NCBI GenBank assembly: GCA_038202885.1
Contig: JBBREP010000001.1
Coordinates: forward strand, 1-64,000
Length of the DNA stretch: 64,000 nt
Origin: JBBREP01 sp038202885
Lineage (GTDB): Bacteria > Actinomycetota > Acidimicrobiia > IMCC26256 > PALSA-610
Direction: 5' to 3'
Below are positions 16,878-25,669 of this stretch, one piece after another. Under the pieces are notes generated by a model. It was not told the DNA's origin. It saw nothing but the letters and a program-made list of their open reading frames with translations, and did no database searches. The position numbers were made by a program, and so were the translations under genes. Every line of letters starts with the position of its first letter. Position 1 is the stretch's first letter.

Positions 16878-18272
16878 TTATCCACCGGCCGCGTGTTTGA
16901 TGCGGGCGATCAGCTCGTTGACCTGGTCGAAGACGGCCTGTTTCTCCGACATCTGCCCCTTGATCTTCTCACAGGCGTGCATCACGGTGGTGTGGTCGCG
17001 TCCACCGAACTCCTCGGCGATCTTGGGGTACGAGTAGTCGGTGAGCTGGCGGAACACGTACATGCCGATCTGGCGAGCGGTCACAAGCGGCCGGCGACGG
17101 CTCGGGCCGATGAGTTCGGCAATGTCGAAACCAAACATCTCGGCGGTGACGTCGAGGATGAGTTTGGGTGTGATGACCCGGGGTCGGCTGGCCGGGATCA
17201 AGTCGCAGAGCACGGTGCGGGCGAGATCCTCGGTGAGCGGGACGCGGTGGAGTGAGGAATAGGCCGCGATGCGGTGCAGGCTGCCCTCGAGTTCTCGCAC
17301 GTTGTCGGTGATCTGCTCGGCGATGAACCCGAGTACGTCGTTGGGCAGGCCGTCGAGGTGCTCGGCTTCGGCCTTCTTCTGGAGAATCGCGAGCCGCGTC
17401 TCGAATTCCGGGGGCTGCACGTCGGTGATGAGGCCCCATTCGAAGCGGCTGCGGAGCCGGTCTTCGATCTTGGCGATCGATTTCGGCGGGCGATCGGAGC
17501 TGATGACGATCTGGCCGCCGCTGCCGTGCAGATCGTTGAACGTGTGGAAGAACTCCTCTTGGAGTTGCTCGGTGCGCTCCAGGAACTGGATGTCGTCGAT
17601 GAGCAGCACATCGATGTCGCGGTAGCGCCGTTTGAACGCGAGGCCCGATTTCGAACGCATGGCGTCGATGAACTCGTTCATCATGGTCTCGGTCGACACG
17701 TACCTGACCCGTTTGGTGGTGAACAACTGGCGCACGTGATGGCCGATGGCGTGGAGCAGGTGGGTCTTGCCGAGTCCGGCCGGGCCGTAGATGAACAGCG
17801 GGTTGTAGCTGCGGGCGGGCTCCTCGGCGACCGCGAGCGCAGCCGCATGGGCGAAGCGGTTCGAGGTGCCGATCACGAACTGATCGAACGTGTAACGCTG
17901 GATCAGCGCGCCGGGGTTGCGGGGCTGGTCCTCGCGTTCGGTGAGCACTCGCGCGCCCGCCGTGGGCGGTGCCTGGGTGAGGTCGATCACGAACTCTTCG
18001 TCGTCGGGCGTGGTGTCGGTTTGGTCGATCACGACGTCGACGCGCATCTCCGTGCCGGCCAGGGCGCCGCACGCGTCGTCGAGGACGCCGCGGTACATCG
18101 CCAGGATGCGGTCGCGGGCCATGGGGTTGGCCACGGCGATGACCAATTGCTCGTCGCGCAGATCGATCGCGTGGATTCCCTGGAACCACACGTCCCAGGT
18201 GCTCTCACTGAGCTGCTGGCGGACTGCAGCGCTCACCCGGGCCCAGAGTTCCTCCGCGCCGGCAACGTTCAT
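16878..18272 (-). CDS. dnaA: Chromosomal replication initiator DnaA
   Basis: 464 aa from the ATG at 18272; the frame stays open further upstream, but that part is non-conserved and would run into the promoter. Domain I starts LWARVSAAVRQQLSESTWDVWF. The AAA+ core shows NPLFIYGPAGLGKTHLLHAIGH and VLLIDDIQFL. Domain IV has the DNA-binding signature PKIAEEFGGRDHTTVMHACEKI. It binds DnaA boxes and unwinds oriC. Three box-like sites sit just upstream of its start, suggesting autoregulation. It diverges from rpmH. Confidence 0.98.
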   Translation of the reverse strand: MNVAGAEELWARVSAAVRQQLSESTWDVWFQGIHAIDLRDEQLVIAVANPMARDRILAMYRGVLDDACGALAGTEMRVDVVIDQTDTTPDDEEFVIDLTQAPPTAGARVLTEREDQPRNPGALIQRYTFDQFVIGTSNRFAHAAALAVAEEPARSYNPLFIYGPAGLGKTHLLHAIGHHVRQLFTTKRVRYVSTETMMNEFIDAMRSKSGLAFKRRYRDIDVLLIDDIQFLERTEQLQEEFFHTFNDLHGSGGQIVISSDRPPKSIAKIEDRLRSRFEWGLITDVQPPEFETRLAILQKKAEAEHLDGLPNDVLGFIAEQITDNVRELEGSLHRIAAYSSLHRVPLTEDLARTVLCDLIPASRPRVITPKLILDVTAEMFGFDIAELIGPSRRRPLVTARQIGMYVFRQLTDYSYPKIAEEFGGRDHTTVMHACEKIKGQMSEKQAVFDQVNELIARIKHAAGG

Positions 18273-18728
18273 TCGTGAGGTCCCCGATTGTCCACAGGTT
18301 GGTCCACAGATGTGGAGAAAGTGCTGGTCGTCAAGCGTGGGCGAGGCAAGCGAGCCGGACGATCGCTGCGATAACTCGCACAAGCAAGGTTCGCCGAACG
18401 TAGCACCGCCCCGCGGCGGCCACAACCGGCCCAGCCCAGGCGCGCGATTGCCCTCGTGAGCGAGCCGTCGACTACGATTGTTCGTTGACGTGCGCCGTCA
18501 AACTCTCCGTCAACTTCGGTGGCCGACGGTCGTTCGGAGTCGGTGTTTCCAGCGGTTTTCCCAGGGAGATCTGGGCGACCCGCCGGGATGGCGTATGACA
18601 CGGTGGCCGAGCGCGCGTGGGCGAGCCCGGTGAGATGGACGACAACAACACCGGTCCCGGCCCGCAGCCGAGCCGGCTGAAGTGCAGCGCCCCGGCAGCA
18701 GACGCGCCGAGAGGGCCAGGAGGCAGAC
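18273..18728. promoter_or_regulatory. Divergent dnaA / rpmH promoter region with DnaA-like boxes
   Basis: A 456-bp noncoding region between the divergent dnaA and rpmH genes. Next to dnaA are three box-like 9-mers: TTGTCCACA 18288-18296 (an excellent actinobacterial box), TGGTCCACA 18300-18308 and TGTGGAGAA 18311-18319. A minus-strand TTGACG (18329-18334) lies beside them and could be a dnaA -35. On the rpmH side a plus-strand TACGAT (18473-18478) is a possible -10. Promoter hexamers are tentative; the box cluster is clear. The second half of the region shows no other feature. Confidence 0.6.
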
Positions 18729-18863
18729 GTGAAGCGGACATACCAGCCCAACACGCGCAAGCGAGCGAAGAAGCACGGCTTCCGCTTGCGGATGCGCACC
18801 AAGGCCGGCCGAGCGGTGCTCAGGAGCCGGCGGGCCAAAGGCCGCCAACAGATCTCGGCGTGA
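18729..18863 (+). CDS. rpmH: 50S ribosomal protein bL34
   Basis: A 44-aa highly basic protein from GTG 18729: VKRTYQPNTRKRAKKHGF then RLRMRTKAGRAVLRSRRAKG. This is an unmistakable bL34. It assembles into the large ribosomal subunit. Its stop overlaps the rnpA start (GTGA), so the two are translationally coupled, the classic rpmH-rnpA arrangement. Confidence 0.98.
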   Translation: MKRTYQPNTRKRAKKHGFRLRMRTKAGRAVLRSRRAKGRQQISA

Positions 18864-19186
18864 CCGGACGTATCCGGCGCGGAGCCCAGTTCCGGGCCTT
18901 CGCGGCTGGCACGCGCTGTCGGCGAGGGCCGCTCGCAATCACCGTCGCGCCTTCGCTGCAACCAGGCATCCCCCGGATCGGCTACACGATTAGCCGGGCC
19001 GTGGGTCCCGCCGTCGTGCGTAATCGCCTGCGACGCCAACTGCGCCACGCCTTCGCGTCGGTGGCACCGCGACTCGACGATCAGTCCGCGTATCTCGTTT
19101 CGGCTACGCGCGGTGCCACGACGCTCACGTACGGTGAGTTGGAGCGTCTGGTCGGCGCCCTGGCGCACGAGGTGCACCCGTCGTGA
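18860..19186 (+). CDS. rnpA: Ribonuclease P protein component
   Basis: 108 aa from GTG 18860, which overlaps the rpmH stop. The signature basic motif is present as GPAVVRNRLRRQLRHAF (RNR box), preceded by IGYTISRAVG. The N-terminus (RIRRGAQFRAF) matches the family start. It aids the RNase P RNA in 5' maturation of tRNAs. The downstream yidD overlaps its stop (GTGA). Confidence 0.96.
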   Translation: MTGRIRRGAQFRAFAAGTRCRRGPLAITVAPSLQPGIPRIGYTISRAVGPAVVRNRLRRQLRHAFASVAPRLDDQSAYLVSATRGATTLTYGELERLVGALAHEVHPS

Positions 19187-19446
19187 GTCGCGCCGCTCGA
19201 GCGCTGCGCTCCGTCGTGCGCGGCTACCAGCACGCTCGGATGGGGCGACCGTCACCCTGTCGGTACCTGCCGAGCTGCTCTGAATATGCGATCGAGGCCA
19301 TCGAGGTCCATGGCGCGGCTCGAGGCGCCTGGCTGGGCGCTCGTCGCGTGGCGCGATGCCATCCGTTCGGCGGCCACGGCGTTGACCCGGTGCCGCCGCG
19401 CGCCGGTGAGCCCACGTCGTCGCCCGCTTCCCCCGTCGTGACGTAG
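19183..19446 (+). CDS. yidD: Membrane protein insertion efficiency factor YidD
   Basis: 87 aa from GTG 19183. It carries the YidD signature: LRSVVRGYQHARMGRPSPCRYLPSCSEYAIEAIEVHG, with the two conserved cysteines, and ARRVARCHPFGGHGVDPVP. YidD aids insertion of membrane proteins with YidC. Its GTG overlaps the rnpA stop and yidC begins 13 bp later, so rpmH-rnpA-yidD-yidC is a single compact unit. Confidence 0.95.
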   Translation: MSRAARALRSVVRGYQHARMGRPSPCRYLPSCSEYAIEAIEVHGAARGAWLGARRVARCHPFGGHGVDPVPPRAGEPTSSPASPVVT

Positions 19447-19459
19447 TTCGGAGAACGAC

Positions 19460-20452
19460 GTGACCAAGTTGCTCGACCCGATCAAGAACGTCATCGGCTG
19501 GCTGCTGAACGCCATCTATTCGCTGCCACCGCACAACCTCGGCGTGGCCATCATCGTGATGACGATGGCCGTGATGGCCGTGATGCTGCCATTGACCGCG
19601 AAGCAAGTGCGCTCGATGGTTGCGATGCAGAAGCTGCAGCCCGAGATCAAGCGCATTCAGCAGCAGTACAAAGACGATAAACAAGAACAAAGCCAAGCCA
19701 TCATGGCGTTCTACAAGGAGAACCAGATCAACCCACTGTCGGGTTGCCTGCCCCTCCTCGTGCAGTTCCCGGTCTGGATCTCGCTGTACGAAACCTTAAA
19801 AGACCTGCCGGCCCACCTCGACAAGAACGGTCGGCTCTACGAGACGCTGTGTCACAACGTGCCAAAGTGCGACAAGAACTCGTCGCATGCCCTGCGGTTC
19901 CTCGGCATGAACTTGCGGTTCTCGCTCTTCAACGCGAATCAACACCACGTCGGGTTCGCGGCGTTGTTGCCGTACGGGTTGCTGGTCGGCTTCGTGGTCG
20001 CGACGGGGATCGTGCAGACCCGTCAGACGATGACACGCCAGAAGCGCCAGAACCCCGATCAGCAGATCAACCCGCAGATGCAGTCGATGATGCGCGTCAT
20101 GCCGTTGTTGAACCTGATGACGATTCTGTTTCCCACTGGCGTGGCCCTCTATTGGGGCGCCCGCAACGTGTGGATGATCGGTCAGCAGCATTTCGTGCTC
20201 AACAAGTTCTACGAGTCGTCCGCTGGGGGCGCGGTGAATGTGCGCTCGAGTGAGGTCGGGCCCAAGGCGAAACCGGGGCCGAACCGCGGTCTGCCCGAAC
20301 CCGCAGCGCCTCCGAACGCGACGAATGGATCAAACGGTGCGAACGGATCGAAGGCCCTAAACGCCGCGGCCAGCGAGAAGGCGGCCGCAGCGGAACGTGC
20401 CCGCGCCAACCCGAACACGTCCAAGAAGAAACAGCAACGACGGAAGCGCTGA
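19460..20452 (+). CDS. yidC: Membrane protein insertase YidC
   Basis: A 330-aa Oxa1/YidC-family insertase. Visible features are the first TM (LGVAIIVMTMAVMAVMLPLT), a basic cytoplasmic coiled region (MQKLQPEIKRIQQQYKDDKQ), the conserved NPLSGCLPLLVQFPVWISLY hydrophobic groove segment, and later TM helices including MRVMPLLNLMTILFPTGVAL. The C-terminal tail is Ala/Asn/Lys-rich and ends KKKQQRRKR, probably binding ribosomes or rRNA. The start is a GTG. It follows yidD and precedes khpB by 6 bp. Confidence 0.96.
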   Translation: MTKLLDPIKNVIGWLLNAIYSLPPHNLGVAIIVMTMAVMAVMLPLTAKQVRSMVAMQKLQPEIKRIQQQYKDDKQEQSQAIMAFYKENQINPLSGCLPLLVQFPVWISLYETLKDLPAHLDKNGRLYETLCHNVPKCDKNSSHALRFLGMNLRFSLFNANQHHVGFAALLPYGLLVGFVVATGIVQTRQTMTRQKRQNPDQQINPQMQSMMRVMPLLNLMTILFPTGVALYWGARNVWMIGQQHFVLNKFYESSAGGAVNVRSSEVGPKAKPGPNRGLPEPAAPPNATNGSNGANGSKALNAAASEKAAAAERARANPNTSKKKQQRRKR

Positions 20453-20458
20453 CGAACC

Positions 20459-21409
20459 ATGGAATGGATCGAGATCACTGCCCGCACGCTGGAGCAGGCC
20501 ATCGAGCGAGCCTTGGACACCCTTGGTGTGCACGAGACCGAACTCGAGTACGAAGTACTCGCAGAGGCCAAGACCGGCCTGCTGGGCCTGCGCCGCACCG
20601 ATGCCAGGATTCGGGCCCGAGTCAAGCCGCGCTCGAGAGAAAAGCCGAACGACAAACGCCGACGCCAACGCGACGATCAGCGTTCGCGGCGCCGGCCGAA
20701 GGATCGTCCCGAAGCCGCCGAGGCAGGCGCCCGCTCAGGCCCCGCGCCGTCCGGGGCGTCGTCAGAGGCTCGCCCCGCTGGGCCGGCGCGCGACGGCGCG
20801 CCGTCGGGCGGCGGCTCCCGCCCGCCACGCCGCCGATCCCGAGGCGGCGGATCGACGCGGGCGAACGACGACAACGGTGCCCGAACCTCGGCGCCGACCA
20901 CTGACCCAGCACCCACGCGCAAGACGAGTAATCAGGAGCAGCGACCCATGGAACGGTCCGGAAGCATCGACGAGCAAGTTCGAGCCGGTCAGGATTTCGC
21001 GACCGGGCTGCTCGAGGCGTTTGACGCCCACGGCACGGTCGACGTCGAACCAATCGACAACGAGATCGAAGTGCGTATCGCCGGCGACGACCTGGGTTTG
21101 ATGGTCGGGCCCAAGGGAGCGACGCTCGCGGCCCTCGAAGAGTTGCTGCGCGGCGCAGTGGGACACAAGGGACCGGGTCGGCTGCATCTCGATGTGGCGG
21201 GCTACCGAGCCAAGCGTAAGGCGGCCTTGGCCGACTTTGCCCGACGGGTTGCCGACGACGTGAAGAGCTCCGGGACGGCCAAGGCCCTCGAGCCCATGAC
21301 CGCCCCGGACCGCAAGGTGGTCCACGACACGATCGCAGCACTGGACGGCGTGTCGACGATCTCCGACGGCGAGGACCCGCGGCGCCGGGTCATCATCGAG
21401 CCGGCCTGA
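20459..21409 (+). CDS. khpB: KhpB / Jag RNA-binding protein (Jag-N, KH, R3H)
   Basis: 316 aa. The Jag N-terminal domain is present (EITARTLEQAIERALDTLGV, LAEAKTGLLGLRR), followed by a long low-complexity basic/Pro/Arg linker (residues about 58-165). A KH domain (ADDLGLMVGPKGATLAALEELL) and a C-terminal R3H domain (KALEPMTAPDRKVVHDTIAAL, then EDPRRRVIIEPA) complete it. KhpB binds RNA, usually with KhpA, and is tied to cell-envelope and division control in Gram-positives. The linker is much longer than in mycobacterial homologues. Confidence 0.93.
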   Translation: MEWIEITARTLEQAIERALDTLGVHETELEYEVLAEAKTGLLGLRRTDARIRARVKPRSREKPNDKRRRQRDDQRSRRRPKDRPEAAEAGARSGPAPSGASSEARPAGPARDGAPSGGGSRPPRRRSRGGGSTRANDDNGARTSAPTTDPAPTRKTSNQEQRPMERSGSIDEQVRAGQDFATGLLEAFDAHGTVDVEPIDNEIEVRIAGDDLGLMVGPKGATLAALEELLRGAVGHKGPGRLHLDVAGYRAKRKAALADFARRVADDVKSSGTAKALEPMTAPDRKVVHDTIAALDGVSTISDGEDPRRRVIIEPA

Positions 21410-21420
21410 GACCGGCTCCC

Positions 21421-22137
21421 GTGACCGCCACCCCGGCGCCGGCCCTTTCGAAGGCCGCCCGGGCCCTCCTGCGGTCGGTATTGGACCAGGCGGCCGCCAT
21501 TGGCCTGCTCGGGCGAGGTTCGCTGGATCGCCATATCGACCACGCCCTGCACATGGCCGGGGCCCTAAAGGGCGCAGTCGACGGCGACGTGGGCGCAGTC
21601 CTGGATCTCGGCTCGGGCGGCGGGATACCCGGAATCGTGGTCGGTGTGGCCTTGGCCCCGACCGCGGTGGCACTCCTGGACACCGGCGAGCGGCGCTGCA
21701 CCTTTCTGCGGGTTGCCGCCGCGGAACTTGGCGAACTGGCCAATCTGAGTGTGCTCGAGGGCCGGGCCGAGAGCCTGGCCCGCGATCCGTTGCACGCCGG
21801 CCACTACGACGCCGTGACCGCGCGGTCGTTCGGTCGGCCGGCGGTGACGGCGGAGTGTGCCACCGGCTTCCTCCGTATCGGCGGCGTGCTGGTGGCGAGC
21901 GAACCCCCGGTGGACGCCGGGACCGGGGCCGATGTTGGGATGGCCGCCGGGGCTGGGGTTGGGGTTGGGGCTGGGGTCGGGGGCCGCTGGGATCCCGCGG
22001 CGTTGTTGCTGTTGGGGCTGGCCGAGGAGGCGGCGATCACCGAGCCGGTGCGCCTGGCGATCCTGCGCAAAGCCGCCCAGCAAGCGACCCGCTACCCCCG
22101 CCGGCCTGGAATCCCCGCCAAACGCCCCTTGTGGTGA
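21421..22137 (+). CDS. rsmG: 16S rRNA (guanine-527-N7) methyltransferase RsmG
   Basis: 238 aa from GTG 21421. The AdoMet-binding motif is VLDLGSGGGIPGIVVGV, preceded by the family start (LLGRGSLDRHIDHALHMAG), with LLDTGERRCTFLRVAAAELG and VTARSFGRPAVTAE. It methylates G527 of 16S rRNA; loss gives low-level streptomycin resistance in other species. Odd feature: a Gly/Val/Ala low-complexity insertion (GAGVGVGAGVGG, DNA 21949-21983) with a G-quadruplex-like DNA sequence near the C-terminal third. Confidence 0.94.
   Translation: MTATPAPALSKAARALLRSVLDQAAAIGLLGRGSLDRHIDHALHMAGALKGAVDGDVGAVLDLGSGGGIPGIVVGVALAPTAVALLDTGERRCTFLRVAAAELGELANLSVLEGRAESLARDPLHAGHYDAVTARSFGRPAVTAECATGFLRIGGVLVASEPPVDAGTGADVGMAAGAGVGVGAGVGGRWDPAALLLLGLAEEAAITEPVRLAILRKAAQQATRYPRRPGIPAKRPLW
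21949..21983 (+). repeat. G-quadruplex-like GGGGNT tandem tract inside rsmG
   Basis: Six runs of four or five G separated by exactly two bases (CT, TT, TT, CT, TC), for example GGGGTTGGGG. This fits an intramolecular G-quadruplex on the coding strand and mRNA and encodes a GVGVGAG low-complexity loop. The hexanucleotide periodicity suggests slippage expansion. Confidence 0.7.
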
Positions 22138-22138
22138 G

Positions 22139-22154
22139 TGTTCCACGTGAAACC
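22139..22154. promoter_or_regulatory. parS site 1
   Basis: TGTTCCACGTGAAACC, 14 of 16 bases identical to the bacterial parS consensus TGTTTCACGTGAAACA. It lies immediately after the rsmG stop and upstream of parA. ParB binds such sites to nucleate the origin-proximal partition complex. Confidence 0.93.
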
Positions 22155-22195
22155 GCGGTGGATCGGTGATCGCGCCGGTACAGCCACTGAGTGAA

Positions 22196-22211
22196 TGTTC
22201 CACGTGGAACC
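22196..22211. promoter_or_regulatory. parS site 2
   Basis: TGTTCCACGTGGAACC, a parS-like site whose central 14 bases (GTTCCACGTGGAAC) form a perfect palindrome. It is spaced 57 bp from site 1. The remaining sequence to parA at 22401 shows no gene; a parA promoter presumably lies there. Confidence 0.92.
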
Positions 22212-22400
22212 AGCGAAACCGGGAACGCCTCCGAGCACGGCCCCTGTAGCGCGGCCACGGGCGAATGGGCATGCACGGCAATGGCGGCGCGTGTAGTGTC
22301 AGTGGTGAAGCCCGGTCCGGTGACCCAGTGCCGTTGAGCCAGGGCCCCGGTACCATCTGCCTCCAACGCACGACGCGCCATACAGCGCGAGGAGCTCCGC

Positions 22401-23415
<1,015 letters not shown>

Positions 23416-23441
<26 letters not shown>

Positions 23442-24312
23442 AGGGCTCGGGGCCCTGATTCCGCAGGGAGAACTGCGCGAGCCCGACTCGATCGGGCTCA
23501 GCGACATCCCCGTCGCGCGGATCGTCCCGAATCCGAATCAACCCCGAACGCACTTCGATGAGGAAGCACTGGCGGCCCTCGCCGACTCGATTCGGGAGCT
23601 CGGCGTGCTGCAACCTTTGATCGTGCGGCCCGCCGAAGGTGACGGGTACACGCTGATCGCCGGCGAACGACGGCTGCGGGCGGCGCGCCGGATCGGGATG
23701 CAGACGGTACCGGCGATCGTGCGCGAGACCGACGACGCCATGTCGTTGGCGCACGCCATTGTCGAAAACGTACAACGCGAAGACCTCAATCCACTTGAGG
23801 AAGCCGCGGCGTACCAGCAACTCATCGAGGACTTCGGCCTGACCCACGACGATGTGGCGACGCGTGTCGGGAAGAGTCGGGCCGCGGTGACAAACACGAT
23901 GCGGCTCCTCCAGTTGGCGCCTTCGATCCAGGTCCTTGTCCGCGACGAGCGGATCCGGATGGGACACGCCCGGGCGCTGCTGGGCACTCCCGACCGTGCG
24001 TTCCAAGAGGCACTCGCGCGGCGCGCCGCCGACGAAGACCTCAGCGTCCGCACGGTAGAAGATGCCGTCCGCGAGCACACGCGGGGCGCGGCGATCGATG
24101 CCGAGGAACCGGTCGGGGCAACTCCGCTCGCACAAGGTGGCGCGATCCGGATGCGCCCAGCCGGACTGATCGAGCTCGAAGAACTCTTGTCGGATCACCT
24201 CGAAACCCGCGTGCGGGTCACCATGACGCAGAGCCGGGGCCGGGTCGTCGTCGAGTTCGCGAACCTCGAGGACCTGGAACGGATCTATCGCCTCATGACC
24301 GGCGGGAGCTAG
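23416..24312 (+). CDS. parB: Chromosome partitioning protein ParB
   Basis: 298 aa from GTG 23416 with a strong Shine-Dalgarno (AAGGAGG, six bases upstream). The N-terminus is the family hallmark GLGRGLGALIP. The CTPase/ParB domain has NPNQPRTHFDEEALAALADSI, GYTLIAGERRLRAARR and IVENVQREDLNPLEEAAAY, followed by a helix-turn-helix (LTHDDVATRVGKSRAAVTN). It binds the parS sites upstream of parA and clamps DNA in a CTP-dependent manner. Its stop shares the palindrome CTAG with the stop of the convergent CwlM-like gene. Confidence 0.97.
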
Positions 24313-25286
24313 GAAAGCGCCAGGTCCGGTGGATCTTCGAAGCCGCGGCGGATGCCTTCGGCAACGAGGCGGCACCGCCCGTCGAGGTCGGACGTCTCGC
24401 TGGTTGCGTCGAGTTGCACCACGACCGCGGCCATGCGGGTCTCACGCAGCACTCCCACGGACAGACCGGCAGTGAGTTCGGTGGTCACGGGAGCGAGTTG
24501 TTCGGCGACGCGCAACGCGATGGCGTGACCACGAAACGACCGATACCGGCCGGTCGCGTAGTACGCACACCGCCACGCCGGGTCGACGACGGCCTGCACC
24601 AGCACACAAAGGTCGACATCGCGTTCGTTGGCTTGGCGGGCTGCCTCGGTGTCGACCGTCAGCGCGCAGTCGGTGGCGCACACGGCACCCAATTGCTCGA
24701 GGTCGCGGGCAATCGCGGCGACGATCGCGGCCGAGGCGACGCGACTACCGAGAAAGATCCGCCGACCCGGTAGCGCCCGCGGCGTGGCCGCGAACGACTC
24801 GCGTTCGCGCAGTTGCGAGATCTGGCCGTCGGCGAGTCCACCGACGCGTTGGATCGCTCGCAGCGTGTCGGGGCCGCAGATGCCGTCGACGGCGAGCGCG
24901 GCATTGCGTTGGAACTCGCGCAAGGCCGCATCGGTGTGCGCCCCGAAAATACCGTCGGTTCGCCCCGAGTCGAACCCGATGGCGCTGAGTTGTTGTTGCA
25001 ACTGGTGGACGTCATCGCCCCGCAACATCGGACGCCGCAACGAGAGGAGCCGATCGCCGATCGCGAGGGGTTCCTCTCGCAGTGCCGACCAGGTGTCGGG
25101 GCCGCAGATACCGTCGACCTGGAGCGAGCGCCGACGTTGGAAGGCCCGCACCGTCTCCTCGGTGACGGCACCGAAGTGATGCACGGCGTCACCCAGTACG
25201 GGCAGACCGGCGCGCGTCAGAGCCTGGTGCAGCAGGACTACCGCATCTCCGACGCTGCCGCGCCGGAGTGTCGTCGTATCGCTCAA
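24309..25286 (-). CDS. CwlM-like protein: two peptidoglycan-binding domains plus degenerate amidase domain
   Basis: 325 aa from a TTG that overlaps the trxA stop (TTGA). Two PG_binding_1 modules are seen (residues 5-70 and 85-150; VDGICGPDTWSAL and VDGICGPDTLRAI), then an amidase_3-shaped domain (175-325). The position trxB-trxA-here-parB matches Rv3915 (CwlM), a cytoplasmic regulator of MurA in mycobacteria. The zinc-ligand positions look lost: the DPGH region reads IFLGSRVAS, the SLHANA region reads VLVQAVV, and the late VExGF glutamate is Q291. A catalytically dead regulatory homologue is the likely reading. Confidence 0.82.
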   Translation of the reverse strand: MSDTTTLRRGSVGDAVVLLHQALTRAGLPVLGDAVHHFGAVTEETVRAFQRRRSLQVDGICGPDTWSALREEPLAIGDRLLSLRRPMLRGDDVHQLQQQLSAIGFDSGRTDGIFGAHTDAALREFQRNAALAVDGICGPDTLRAIQRVGGLADGQISQLRERESFAATPRALPGRRIFLGSRVASAAIVAAIARDLEQLGAVCATDCALTVDTEAARQANERDVDLCVLVQAVVDPAWRCAYYATGRYRSFRGHAIALRVAEQLAPVTTELTAGLSVGVLRETRMAAVVVQLDATSETSDLDGRCRLVAEGIRRGFEDPPDLALS

Positions 25287-25612
25287 GCGATGAACTCGGC
25301 GAGCTCCTGCAGGAGTTGCGCCTTGCCCTTTGCACCGACGAGCCGTTTCGCGGGCTGACCGTCCTTGAACACGATGAGCGTCGGGATGCTGAGCACCTCG
25401 TAGCGCCGCGCGGTCTCGGGGTTGTCGTCGACGTTGAGTTTGGCGATCGACAATTTACCGGCGTGCTCCTTGGCGATGTCCTCGAGCACCGGGGCGATCA
25501 TCTTGCACGGACCGCACCACTCGGCCCAGAAGTCGACGACGACCGCGGCGTCGCTGGCGCCGACCGATTCGTCGAAGGTGGAGTCGGAGAGAGTGAGAAT
25601 GCCTTCAGCCAT
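25283..25612 (-). CDS. trxA: Thioredoxin
   Basis: 109 aa from ATG 25612; an upstream in-frame start adds 16 residues that do not resemble the family. The active site is WCGPCK in FWAEWCGPCKMIAPVLEDIA, with the cis-proline motif SIPTLIVFKDG. It reduces protein disulfides using electrons from the adjacent thioredoxin reductase. It is encoded between trxB and the CwlM-like gene, overlapping the latter's start. Confidence 0.97.
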   Translation of the reverse strand: MAEGILTLSDSTFDESVGASDAAVVVDFWAEWCGPCKMIAPVLEDIAKEHAGKLSIAKLNVDDNPETARRYEVLSIPTLIVFKDGQPAKRLVGAKGKAQLLQELAEFIA

Positions 25613-25669
25613 GATGTATCGGTTCTTCCTGTCGGCGTCTCGCGTCGATGCGAGACGCAAGTGCGATTG

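Noticed and set aside
18273..18425. Upstream extension of dnaA to 18425
   Set aside because: The additional 51 residues are not DnaA-like and would cover the DnaA boxes and promoter; domain I starts right after ATG 18272.
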